Below are positions 8,920 to 17,062 of a DNA stretch of 64,000 bases, piece after piece (positions within the stretch are counted from its first letter, which is position 1; every line of letters starts with the position of its first letter). Below the pieces are notes generated by a model. That model saw only the letters and a program-made list of their open reading frames with translations, did not search any database and was not told the origin of the DNA. Location of the stretch: the NCBI RefSeq assembly GCF_001048695.1, contig NZ_CVRB01000001.1:558001-622000 (forward strand), read 5' to 3'. Source of the stretch: Neobacillus massiliamazoniensis (GTDB taxonomy: Bacteria; Bacillota; Bacilli; Bacillales; Cytobacillaceae). Both the position numbers and the translations under genes were made by a program.

Positions 8920-9744
8920 TTATTTCGCTGACTTTATTGTGAACAAGTCCTTTTTCTCCATTAACATTTCCATTAGCTGATTCACTTGCTCATCAGCAGA
9001 ACCCTCGAGTTTTTTTCCACCCTCTGGCCGTGGAGGTGTAAACATTTTTCCAACAATCGTCGGTGAACCTTTTAATCCTAGCTGTGTACGCTCGACATTT
9101 TCTAAATCATTAACTGACCAAATGATAGGTTCATACCGTGCTGCCTTTATCATATTGGTCATCGGTGAATATTCAATATCATTAATTTCTTTTTCCACTG
9201 TCAACAAGCATGGTAGCTCTGCTTGGATAAGCTCATACCCGTTTGTTAATTTCCGTTTGATTAACACGGTTTTTTCTTTCTCATTCACTTCTGCTACTTC
9301 GATTACACTTGTAACAGGCGGAATATCCATTCTTCTTGCGATTCCAGGTCCAACCTGCCCTGTATCTCCATCAATGGCATGCTTTCCGCATATGACCATA
9401 TCTACTGGGAGTTCCTTATTAATTCTTTCTAAAGCCTTTGATAGGGCATAGCTTGTAGCAAGTGTATCCGCACCGGCAAAGGCACGGTCCGATATTAAAT
9501 ACCCCCTATCTGCGCCGATCTCAATGCTCTTTTTTATTACCGCAGTTGCTTGTGGCGGTCCCATTGACAATACCGAAATTGTCCCACCGGTTTTTTCTTT
9601 GATTTTTACAGCTTCCTGGACTGCATGACCATCATAGGGATTTAAAATTGCAGGAGCACTTCTTCGGTCGAGTGTGTTTGTTTTGGGATTAATTTTAATG
9701 ATTTTGGTATCAGGTACTTGTTTGACACATACGACAATGTGCAT
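8920..9744 (-). CDS. fixA: FixA, electron transfer flavoprotein beta subunit
   Basis: A 274-residue ETF beta subunit, MHIVVCVKQVPDTK at the N-terminus, then NPYDGHAVQEAVKIKE and CGKHAIDGDTGQVGPGIA, the nucleotide- and FAD-binding motifs of the family. With FixB it oxidises NADH and splits the electrons between ferredoxin and, through FixCX, quinone. The start at 9744 sits 7 bases after GGAGGA; an upstream in-frame ATG at 9765 would put that ribosome site inside the gene. First gene of the operon; a cre-like site lies 35 bases upstream. Confidence 0.9.
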   Translation of the reverse strand: MHIVVCVKQVPDTKIIKINPKTNTLDRRSAPAILNPYDGHAVQEAVKIKEKTGGTISVLSMGPPQATAVIKKSIEIGADRGYLISDRAFAGADTLATSYALSKALERINKELPVDMVICGKHAIDGDTGQVGPGIARRMDIPPVTSVIEVAEVNEKEKTVLIKRKLTNGYELIQAELPCLLTVEKEINDIEYSPMTNMIKAARYEPIIWSVNDLENVERTQLGLKGSPTIVGKMFTPPRPEGGKKLEGSADEQVNQLMEMLMEKKDLFTIKSAK

Positions 9745-9778
9745 GTAGGTTTTTTCCTCCTCCATATAAAACTGATTA

Positions 9779-9793
9779 TTGAAAGCGTTTTAA
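9779..9793. promoter_or_regulatory. Candidate CcpA cre site upstream of fixA
   Basis: TTGAAAGCGTTTTAA matches the cre consensus WTGNAANCGNWNNCW at all but one position. It sits 35 bases before the fixA start codon, where CcpA would block transcription. A weaker match (two mismatches) is at 9996-10010. The function is inferred. Confidence 0.5.
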
Positions 9794-9808
9794 CTTTTAG
9801 GTATAAAA

Positions 9809-9847
9809 ATGCTTATCAATACGATATATGTATCGCAATATAAGCAT
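9809..9847 (-). promoter_or_regulatory. Hairpin with U-run in the fixA leader (attenuator or operator)
   Basis: On the minus strand ATGCTTAT...CGATA-CATA-TATCG...ATAAGCAT folds into a two-part stem followed by TTTTT. It lies between the likely promoter region and the fixA start, so it could be an attenuator, an operator, or the end of an upstream transcript. Confidence 0.4.
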
Positions 9848-10168
9848 ATTACCAACCAAGAATACTTTTTGATGTGCTCTTTTTATAGAAGATTGAATGT
9901 CGTGGTGTAATTTGTGGTTTTCATGTGTCTAATTATAACTATATGAAATATTTTGATATAAACAATGATAAAAATCACAGTATTGTCTAAATTTGTAGAA
10001 AACGTTTGATTGTAGAAATGGATCTAATAGAATTGAGGTAATCATGGGAGTTTATGCTACTGAGGCCTTCCGGTATTTTTTCTGCTTTATAATCTATCAT
10101 TAAAAGGAAGGCCATTATTTTGGTACTTTGGACCGAGGCATATATTTAAGCTTTTTTAATAGATTCTT
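9848..10168. other. Intergenic region upstream of fixA
   Basis: AT-rich, 321 bases. It should hold the fixA promoter. An 8-bp inverted repeat GGCCTTCC/GGAAGGCC (10054-10112) encloses a 43-codon minus-strand frame without a ribosome site, which I do not call a gene. Confidence 0.5.
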
Positions 10169-10420
10169 TCATAATTCAAGGAATGCCTTAGGCCAAACCA
10201 TAATCATTTGTTTAAAAGCAAATTTTACTTCTTCATTTTCCCTTGGAGAATGCTTAAAAAGCCTTTGGTATTCATTAATTAATTCATCAAGTTCTTGACT
10301 GTATTGAATGGTTTTTTCATTAGTAAAGCCAAGTTGATTTGCACAGCTGATCATTAATTCTCTTTTTTCTTTTATTTCCTCCAGCACCTCAGTACGATAA
10401 TGATTACTATATTTATACAA
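10169..10420 (-). CDS. Spo0E-like aspartyl-phosphate phosphatase
   Basis: An 83-residue protein with the Spo0E family signature SQELDELINEYQ (residues 41-52) and a preceding helix rich in Glu/Lys. Members dephosphorylate Spo0A~P and delay sporulation. A tail of about 28 residues follows the signature; B. subtilis Spo0E also has a C-terminal tail, so this may be its ortholog, but I cannot separate it from paralogs such as YnzD or YisI. A sequence matching the Spo0A box TGTCGAA lies about 125 bases upstream. In B. subtilis spo0E also lies near the methionine-salvage genes, and mtnU is the next gene here. Confidence 0.8.
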   Translation of the reverse strand: MYKYSNHYRTEVLEEIKEKRELMISCANQLGFTNEKTIQYSQELDELINEYQRLFKHSPRENEEVKFAFKQMIMVWPKAFLEL

Positions 10421-10756
10421 TTTTATTCCCCTACACTTTCCCTTTAAATCATTAAAAATAGACTACTTGAAGAATTATGACAAGAATTTAGAATAAAGTA
10501 AATACCTTCGCAAAAGTAGACAAAACATTCTATTTATTGCGTATTTCGACATTGTTTTTATTATTCCTTCATGTTTTTCCGACAATGTTTTATTGATGAC
10601 AGAGATTACCTCTTATCTTGATTTCATTTCATCAGGGGAATATTTTAAGTACTAGTGATGAGTTAATTCATTTATAGTTGAAATTCTAGTCACAAATGAT
10701 ATAACTTTTATAAAAGCTTGTAAAGAAAAATCTGAAATTAAAAAGGGGGAAGTTAG
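10421..10756. other. Divergent intergenic region, Spo0E-like gene and mtnU
   Basis: AT-rich, 336 bases, with promoters for both genes expected. The one recognisable motif is TTCGACA at 10545-10551, a Spo0A-type box read on the minus strand. No gene or RNA structure was seen. Confidence 0.5.
10545..10551 (-). promoter_or_regulatory. Possible Spo0A box upstream of the Spo0E-like gene
   Basis: TGTCGAA on the minus strand matches the 0A-box core exactly, about 125 bases before the start codon. A 7-base motif occurs by chance several times in 64 kb, so the support is the location only. Confidence 0.3.
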
Positions 10757-11542
10757 GTGAAACTAAAAATCGCATGTCTACAAATGGATATTGCCTTTGG
10801 TGACCCAATTAAAAATTACGAAAATGCTACTAAACTACTTAAGAAAGCAATGGAGCAAAAACCCGATATCGTAGTCCTTCCTGAACTATGGACAACCGGT
10901 TACGACTTGACACGGTTAGAAAAAATTTCAGATAAAAACGCAATCGAAACAATAAAATTTCTTAAATCCGCTGCAAAGAACTTTCATGTACATTTCGTTG
11001 GCGGATCTGTAGCCAATCAGGATGAAACAGGTGTAAAAAATACCCTTCTAGTTATAAGCAAAGATGGTAAACTTGTGCACCAATACAATAAGTTGCACCT
11101 TTTTAGACTTATGGATGAGCATTTATATCTTGAAGCCGGCAATGAAAAAGGTCTATTTGAATTAGAAAATCATCAGTTTGCCGGAGTAATTTGTTATGAT
11201 ATTCGTTTTCCAGAATGGATTCGTTCACACACAGCTGAGGGTGCTGAAGCATTGTTTGTGGTGGCAGAATGGCCTGCTCCTCGACTTCCTCACTGGAAAG
11301 CGCTGTTAATCGCTAGAGCGATTGAAAATCAATGCTATGTGATCGCATGTAATCGGTCCGGCTCAGACCCAAATAATCAATTTGCCGGCCATTCATTGAT
11401 CATTGATCCTTGGGGGGAAGTGCTAGCTGAGGCTGATGAACATGAAGGGATTCTCTCTACAGAAATTGATTTGGATCGCGTCAAAGATATTCGCAAGAAC
11501 ATTCCAGTTTTCGATGATCGAAAACCAGGGTTTTATAATTAA
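10757..11542 (+). CDS. mtnU: Carbon-nitrogen hydrolase, MtnU-like omega-amidase
   Basis: A 261-residue nitrilase-superfamily enzyme with the Glu-Lys-Cys triad visible: PELWTTGYD (Glu near 43), YNKLHLF (Lys near 114) and ICYDIRFPE (Cys near 148). Length and sequence fit MtnU (YkrU), assigned in B. subtilis to hydrolysis of the ketoglutaramate formed by transamination in methionine salvage. It starts with GTG at 10757 after AAGGGGGA. The other mtn genes are not in the window, so it is separated from its usual pathway cluster. A terminator follows. Confidence 0.8.
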   Translation: MKLKIACLQMDIAFGDPIKNYENATKLLKKAMEQKPDIVVLPELWTTGYDLTRLEKISDKNAIETIKFLKSAAKNFHVHFVGGSVANQDETGVKNTLLVISKDGKLVHQYNKLHLFRLMDEHLYLEAGNEKGLFELENHQFAGVICYDIRFPEWIRSHTAEGAEALFVVAEWPAPRLPHWKALLIARAIENQCYVIACNRSGSDPNNQFAGHSLIIDPWGEVLAEADEHEGILSTEIDLDRVKDIRKNIPVFDDRKPGFYN

Positions 11543-11565
11543 ATTTCTAGAATAGGTCTCCTGTG

Positions 11566-11608
11566 AGGATGTCCCAAACAAAGGATCAGACCCTTAGGAC
11601 ATCCTTTT
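11566..11608 (+). terminator. Terminator of mtnU (GGATGTCC type)
   Basis: AGGATGTCC pairs with GGACATCCT, then TTTTATT. The same GGATGTCC(CAAA) theme recurs in other terminators of the window. Confidence 0.75.
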
Positions 11609-11615
11609 ATTGTGG

Positions 11616-13094
11616 TTATTTCATTCTTTGCTTTAGGTCAAGCGGTAAAAAAATATGAAAAATCGAACCTTTTCCAAGCTCACTTTCAATTTGAATCAAT
11701 CCTTGATGTTCTTCAATGATTTTATAGCTTACCATTAAGCCAAGGCCGGTTCCACGTTCTTTAGTTGTATAAAACGGTTCTCCCAGTTTCTTAACCCTGT
11801 CCTTTGAAATCCCTTCACCTTCATCTTGAATGGAAATATGCACTTGATTACTCTCCATTCTTTTCGTCGTTATCGTGATATTTCCACCATTCGGCATCAC
11901 TTCAATAGCGTTTTTTATTATATTAATAAAGACCTTTTTTAATTGATTAGGTTCACAATAAATAGATGGTAAGGAGCTATCATAATGAATCTTAAATTGG
12001 ACATTATAAAGGACAGCTTGGGCATTTAAAAGGTCAACCGTTTCTTTCATAATCTGATTAATGTCCATTTCTTGAAAACGAATAACTTGAGGCTTTGCAA
12101 GAATTAAAAACTCGTTTATGATCGAATCGATTCTTGCCAATTCAGATGTTATTACTTGATAGTACAAGGCATGTTCAGCTTTGATACTGTTTTCAAGCAA
12201 TTGAATAAAACCCTTCAGTGACGTCATCGGATTGCGAATCTCATGGGCAATTCCTGCCGCCAGTTCACCAATTACATTTAAGCGATCTGACTTCCTCAGC
12301 TGTTCCTGCATTTCTATTTTTTCAGAGATATCCTCAATTATAGTGAAATTCAAGCCTTCAACAATTTCACGTTTCGAAGAAAATTCAAACTGTCTTTTTT
12401 CTCCAGTATTTGTTTCAAATGAAACTGTTGTAGTGTGGTTCCCAAATTGAAGAACTTGAGAAATGTGGTGAAGTATTTTACTTTTGTTCTCCTTTTGGTT
12501 CCCTATCACCTCAAATAATAATTGGCCCTTTAGTTTCTCCTTTGAAAGACCAAACATTTTTTCTCCTGTGCTATTAATATCAACAATTCGCAATTGATCA
12601 TTCCATAGGGCCAGACAGTTTATAGAATCTTCAAAAATCCTTCTGAATTTTTGTTCACTCACATGTAAGTCTTTCTCCATTTGATATCGTTCACTATTAT
12701 CACGGAATATAGTGATAACATATCCAGCAAGAGAATTTATTTTTGCAGAAAATTCAAGATGTTTTTCTTCTCCATTTTTAAGACGAATCACAATGTGTCT
12801 TTTCTCTGTTCCTATATGGTTAACTTCGTCAAGGATTTGTTGAAGTTGAATTTCTTCAAGTGTTTTACCGAGGATATGGACTCTCTCTTCCTTCATAATG
12901 GAGCAAAACGCGGTGTTTGCTTCAATGATTCTCCCATCCTTATTGTATATAATCATGGCATCCATTGCATGCTGAAAAACATCTATTAGCAATGACTCTT
13001 TTATATCCTTGTCCAAATTGCTTTGTCCTTCATTTAATTCAATGGAACCATTATGGATAGGTATCTCCTCATCCTGATTGATTTGCCTTTTCAC
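11616..13094 (-). CDS. PAS-domain sensor histidine kinase, KinE/KinA-type
   Basis: A 492-residue kinase with no membrane segment. Two PAS domains are at about residues 37-145 (AMDAMIIYNKDGRIIEAN, VITIFRDNSER) and 150-265 (SINCLALWNDQLRIVDIN, FTIIEDISEK). A HisKA domain has its phospho-His near 283 in AAGIAHEIRNPMTS, and HATPase_c has N box NIIKNAIEVM, G1 DEGEGIS and G2 GTGLGLMV. The HEIRNP type is that of sporulation phosphorelay kinases; in B. subtilis kinE lies close to mtnU, which fits. The GTG at 13094 is six bases after GGGGTGG; the in-frame GTG at 13109 would lie on that site. A Spo0A-type box is about 95 bases upstream. Confidence 0.8.
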   Translation of the reverse strand: MKRQINQDEEIPIHNGSIELNEGQSNLDKDIKESLLIDVFQHAMDAMIIYNKDGRIIEANTAFCSIMKEERVHILGKTLEEIQLQQILDEVNHIGTEKRHIVIRLKNGEEKHLEFSAKINSLAGYVITIFRDNSERYQMEKDLHVSEQKFRRIFEDSINCLALWNDQLRIVDINSTGEKMFGLSKEKLKGQLLFEVIGNQKENKSKILHHISQVLQFGNHTTTVSFETNTGEKRQFEFSSKREIVEGLNFTIIEDISEKIEMQEQLRKSDRLNVIGELAAGIAHEIRNPMTSLKGFIQLLENSIKAEHALYYQVITSELARIDSIINEFLILAKPQVIRFQEMDINQIMKETVDLLNAQAVLYNVQFKIHYDSSLPSIYCEPNQLKKVFINIIKNAIEVMPNGGNITITTKRMESNQVHISIQDEGEGISKDRVKKLGEPFYTTKERGTGLGLMVSYKIIEEHQGLIQIESELGKGSIFHIFLPLDLKQRMK

Positions 13095-13188
13095 AAATAG
13101 CCACCCCACGAACCCCTATTATCAAACACTATATTAAGTCTATATTCTACATAATTTAAGAATATTCCTTTTAATTAATAAAACTATC

Positions 13189-13195
13189 TGTCGAA
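13189..13195 (+). promoter_or_regulatory. Possible Spo0A box upstream of the PAS kinase
   Basis: TGTCGAA, an exact 0A-box core, about 95 bases before the kinase start. Inferred from location only. Confidence 0.3.
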
Positions 13196-13211
13196 TTTTA
13201 AAAAAAATGCA

Positions 13212-13243
13212 GAAAAAAGGCAAAGCTAAGTGCTTTGCCTTTT
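13212..13243 (-). terminator. Terminator of the 2-oxoacid:ferredoxin oxidoreductase operon
   Basis: AAAAGGCAAAGC pairs with GCTTTGCCTTTT around TAAGT. On the minus strand it is followed by TTTTTT. It lies about 100 bases after the end of the alpha-beta gene. Confidence 0.85.
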
Positions 13244-13346
13244 AATACTTTCATAATTTATTTCATAGGATTTCGAAAATGATCTAACGCCAATACCCGG
13301 TACCTAAAAATAATATAGGTTCGCTTGCATTTTTTAATCAATGAGA

Positions 13347-15641
13347 TTATAACATTGGGTTTTCATGCTTAGCTTTAAGCCGTTGCCATCTTTTTTCAAC
13401 TTCCGTTTCAAATTCTTCTAAAAGTGGCTTGTTATCTTCTTTTAAAAGATGTTTTGCTTTACCCATGTATTTAAGCCAATCAGAAACTGGAACGCGCTTG
13501 TTTTTATCTTCCGGATTGTAGGTAATAGTGGTTATACCTTGTTCCACTTCATAAAGCGGGAAGAAGCAGGAATTTACAGCTTCCTCGACAATTTTTGTTC
13601 CGTACCGATCATCAGATTTCCAGTTTAACGGGCAAGAAATTAAAAGTTTTCCGTAAACAGTTCCGACATTTTGCGCATACCACTGTGCTTTTGCACCTTT
13701 TTTAATTAAGTCCTGCGGGAAAGCTTCAGAACCAGTAAACACATATGGAATATTCGTTGCCGCCATTATTTGTGCTGTATCCTTATGGTGGAAGGTTTTC
13801 CCTCTTTGTACTTTACCTACCCCGGAAGTGCTTGTCATATGTCCAATAGGCGTAGAATAGGACATTTGAGAGCCTGTATTCATATAGCCCTCATTATCAT
13901 ATTCAAGCATAATTAATTTATGACCGCGAAGTGCTGTTCCGATGGCAGATCCCATGCCGATATCCATCCCGCCATCGCCAGTAACCATGACAAACGTGGC
14001 ATCGTCTGAAATTTGAATTTCACCTCGGCGTTTTAATTCCATAAATGCTTCAACCGTACCAGACAGTGTTGCAGCACCATTTTGGAATAAGTTGTGCATC
14101 ATTGTCTGTTTATGAGAGCTGTGAGGATAGGCAGTTGTTGTCACATAAGCACAGCCTGTTTGGAAGAGCGTAACAATATCGCCTTCTATCCCTTTAAAAA
14201 ATAATTCAAGACCAGCAAAAATACCACATCCTGGGCATGCCCCATGACCAGAAGCAATACGTTTTGGCTTACCCGTTAAGGCACGTAGCGGTGGAATTTT
14301 CACTTTTAGCTTATTGGTTTCCTCATCCATTTTCACTTCAATTAAACCAGATTTATAATCCTCACCATGCTGTGGCTCAATGACAGGCTTAAGAATTTTT
14401 TCAGGGTTACCAGGAATATGTCCATAATAGTCAAATGACTTTTCTGCATAGCCTTTTTCCATGGCATCAATCGCCATTTTGAAGAAGTTTTCAGCATCGC
14501 TAGCATAAAAATCTTTGCCACCAACACCGAATACTCGACTTAAAACAATGGTTCGATTATCAAAGTCTTCTTGTAAGGCGGATTTAACTTCGTGTGTTAA
14601 GTTAGGACCATGTGCACCATAGGAATCTGCGCGCTCACCAACTAATAATGACTTCACATTATTAAGTGCTTCGCGAATTTCCTTAGCAGGGAATGGACGT
14701 AGAATATTAGGACTGATTACACCGGCCTTAATTCCCTTTGCACGCAACTGGTCCACTACATCCTTAGCTGATTCAGCAGCAGAGTTTAGCAGGAATAAGG
14801 CAACTTCTGCATCCTCCATCTTATATAAGTCTAGAACAGGATATTCCCGGCCTGATAATTTTGCATATTCAGCAGCAACTTCTTTATATACCTCACCAGC
14901 ATTGTATATTGCTTCTGACTGCTGGAAGTGGTTATTGAGAAGATCATTACCATTCATATGTGCACCGATGGTTACCGGTTTTTGCGGATCTCTAATAAAA
15001 TTGTAGTCTGTAGGGCATTCACCAACAAATTTTTGAACATCTTTGCGATCTTTAAAGTACTCAACACGACGTTTTTGGTGAGATGTCCAGAATCCATCAT
15101 AGGCAACGATTACAGGAAGACGAACTTTAGAGTGCTCCGCAATTTTAAGTGCCATAATATTCATATCATAAACCGCTTGAGGTGTTTTTGCTGTCAGAAT
15201 AACCCACCCAGTATTTAGCCCATAGTAAAGGTCGGAATGATCTCCCCTGATATCAAGCGGCCCACTAACGGCCCGTGTAACAAGGTTCAAGACCATCGGA
15301 AAACGAGTTCCTGCTTGTACAGGAAGCTGTTCAATCATATATAAAAACCCGTTTGCACTCGTTGCATTAAATACTCGCGCACCAGTAGCTGCTGCACCAT
15401 AGCAAATCCCTGCAGAACCATGCTCACCATCCGCTGGTATCAGCTTTATATCATGTTCGCCCCTTGATTTCATCATGTCCAGGTATTGGGCTACCTCAGT
15501 AGACGGTGTAATAGGGAAATACCCCATGATATGGTAATTGATTTGTGCTGCAGCCATTGCAGCCATTTCATTACCTGATTCAAAAGTTGACACCTGTTCA
15601 GCTACACCTTGTGATGTTAATTTTTCTTCTAAAATCGCCAT
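13347..15641 (-). CDS. 2-oxoacid:ferredoxin oxidoreductase, fused alpha and beta subunits
   Basis: A 764-residue protein. Residues 1 to about 400 are a PorA/KorA-type alpha subunit (YFPITPSTEVAQYLDMM, then GGKDFYASDAENFFK at its end). From about 460 a beta subunit follows with the [4Fe-4S] CPGCGIF motif and the TPP site TGDGGMDIGMGS...YDNEGYMNTG. The reaction is oxidative decarboxylation of pyruvate or a related 2-oxoacid to acyl-CoA with reduction of ferredoxin, or its reverse. The two halves are separate genes in many organisms. The start overlaps the stop of the upstream gamma-delta gene as TAATG. Substrate (pyruvate or 2-oxoglutarate) cannot be fixed from sequence; the HSSHKQTM region of the beta half looks pyruvate-type. 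Confidence 0.88.
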   Translation of the reverse strand: MAILEEKLTSQGVAEQVSTFESGNEMAAMAAAQINYHIMGYFPITPSTEVAQYLDMMKSRGEHDIKLIPADGEHGSAGICYGAAATGARVFNATSANGFLYMIEQLPVQAGTRFPMVLNLVTRAVSGPLDIRGDHSDLYYGLNTGWVILTAKTPQAVYDMNIMALKIAEHSKVRLPVIVAYDGFWTSHQKRRVEYFKDRKDVQKFVGECPTDYNFIRDPQKPVTIGAHMNGNDLLNNHFQQSEAIYNAGEVYKEVAAEYAKLSGREYPVLDLYKMEDAEVALFLLNSAAESAKDVVDQLRAKGIKAGVISPNILRPFPAKEIREALNNVKSLLVGERADSYGAHGPNLTHEVKSALQEDFDNRTIVLSRVFGVGGKDFYASDAENFFKMAIDAMEKGYAEKSFDYYGHIPGNPEKILKPVIEPQHGEDYKSGLIEVKMDEETNKLKVKIPPLRALTGKPKRIASGHGACPGCGIFAGLELFFKGIEGDIVTLFQTGCAYVTTTAYPHSSHKQTMMHNLFQNGAATLSGTVEAFMELKRRGEIQISDDATFVMVTGDGGMDIGMGSAIGTALRGHKLIMLEYDNEGYMNTGSQMSYSTPIGHMTSTSGVGKVQRGKTFHHKDTAQIMAATNIPYVFTGSEAFPQDLIKKGAKAQWYAQNVGTVYGKLLISCPLNWKSDDRYGTKIVEEAVNSCFFPLYEVEQGITTITYNPEDKNKRVPVSDWLKYMGKAKHLLKEDNKPLLEEFETEVEKRWQRLKAKHENPML

Positions 15642-16654
15642 TAGTAACTACCCCCTGTTACGTAAGGAAAATTTTGTTTCACACGATGCTCATCGGCATA
15701 GCCGATCATTTCCCGCATGTCTCCTAAAGCACTAGTTGGACACGCTTCCACACATTTAAGGCAGCCTTTACAGTACTGGTAATCGATTCCTTTAAGGAAC
15801 ATTTGTTTTCTGCCCTTCTTGTCTTCTCCTTCATCCCAAACAAAACAGAAATCCGGACAAACATTATCACATGCTGCACAATTAATACATTTTTCTTGTT
15901 GGAATTCTGGAAGGAATCCTTGCCGTGATCCGCTTAAATCCTTTAAAATACTATTTGCCTGTGTGGTAATAACTCCACCTAGTTCTTGTGTCATGTAACC
16001 TAGTTGTGGAAGTGGAATCGAGAAGGATTTTCCCTCTGCTCCTTCTGGAACGGAATAGGTTTTAAATTGAACCGCATTATATCCACGGTCAAACGTCCGT
16101 ATATTTGGTTCAACCAGTTGAGGATATTTCTTCGAAAATGTTTTTCGAATAACGTCTCTCATCGATTCAGGGTCAAGAAAATCACAAATTCGGTATAATG
16201 CACCGAGCATCGCAGTGTTTACTTTTGTTTTTTCCTCTACCGCGATCCCTAAAGCATCAACAATTGCAAGGGTACCATATTCTAATTGTAAATCCTTCTT
16301 AACGTCGTCAAATTCTCTAGTGGTATTAACTAATACGATGCCATCAGCTTTTAGGCCACTGACAACATTAACAGTTTTATATAACGCTTCATGAAAAACA
16401 CCAACCACATGCGGTTGTTCAATGGGACTATGATCTCTAATTTCTACTTCCGGTTCACAAAAGCGAATAAAGCTTTTTACTGGGGATCCTTTTTTCTCCG
16501 AACCATATGATGAAAAATTGGAGCCTTTAAGCCCTAAGCTTAATACACCAGCTTCAGCTAGCATTTTCCCTGCCAAATTTGCTCCTAGTCCGCCAATTGA
16601 CTCTAAACGGATTTCAAAGAATCCTAATTCATTTGTTTTAGGTAAAATAGACAT
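15641..16654 (-). CDS. 2-oxoacid:ferredoxin oxidoreductase, fused gamma and delta subunits
   Basis: A 337-residue protein. The first 185 residues are a gamma subunit (FFEIRLESIGGLGANLAGKM, GSNFSSYGSEKKGSPVKSF). The C-terminal part holds two [4Fe-4S] sets, CINCAACDNVCPDFC and CKGCLKCVEACP, typical of the delta ferredoxin-like subunit. Together with the fused alpha-beta protein it makes a complete enzyme from two genes. The start at 16654 follows GGGAGGGAG; an in-frame upstream ATG at 16729 has no ribosome site. The stop and next start overlap (TAATG), so the two genes are coupled. Confidence 0.88.
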   Translation of the reverse strand: MSILPKTNELGFFEIRLESIGGLGANLAGKMLAEAGVLSLGLKGSNFSSYGSEKKGSPVKSFIRFCEPEVEIRDHSPIEQPHVVGVFHEALYKTVNVVSGLKADGIVLVNTTREFDDVKKDLQLEYGTLAIVDALGIAVEEKTKVNTAMLGALYRICDFLDPESMRDVIRKTFSKKYPQLVEPNIRTFDRGYNAVQFKTYSVPEGAEGKSFSIPLPQLGYMTQELGGVITTQANSILKDLSGSRQGFLPEFQQEKCINCAACDNVCPDFCFVWDEGEDKKGRKQMFLKGIDYQYCKGCLKCVEACPTSALGDMREMIGYADEHRVKQNFPYVTGGSY

Positions 16655-17062
16655 ATTTCTCCCTCCCAAATTTAAAAGCATAAGCACTTTTCTTTTAGGT
16701 GCTTGTAATAGATCGTTCTCAAATTTCAAAAAACAAACAGATGAACTCCCCCGTCATTATTTTAGGACTAAAACTTTTATTAATCTGTGACAAATGTTAT
16801 ACATCTAAGAAAAAAATTTATAACACATTTTTATTACAAGAAAAAATCGTTTATTTATATGACTTTTTAAGGGTTTTTTAATTATATAACAGGCCAAGGT
16901 TTGTATTATAACAGAAATAAAAAGGTCTGCTAATTTTTTCATAGCAGACCATTTTAATCAAAGAAAAAATATGATGAGTAATCAATTATTACCACTTATA
17001 GTATTTTCATATTTATTAGGCTATAATTAAATATTGTTTTATTTAGTTAAAGGAGATCTATC
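16655..17062. other. Divergent intergenic region with an orphan hairpin
   Basis: 408 AT-rich bases between the oxidoreductase operon and the radical SAM gene. It contains the hairpin at 16924-16950 and a TATAAT at 17022-17027 before the radical SAM gene. Short open frames here lack ribosome sites. Confidence 0.5.
16924..16950. terminator. Orphan terminator-like hairpin between divergent genes
   Basis: GGTCTGCTA pairs with TAGCAGACC around a 9-base loop, with AAAAA before and ATTTTAA after. There is no gene ending here on either strand. It may end a small RNA or be a leader attenuator of the radical SAM gene. Confidence 0.45.

Noticed and set aside
9986..10114. 43-codon minus-strand frame between fixA and the Spo0E-like gene
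   Set aside because: No ribosome site, no recognisable sequence, and it only spans an inverted repeat.
16699..16881. 60-codon plus-strand frame upstream of the radical SAM gene
   Set aside because: AT-rich, no ribosome site, no recognisable sequence; more likely leader or spacer.
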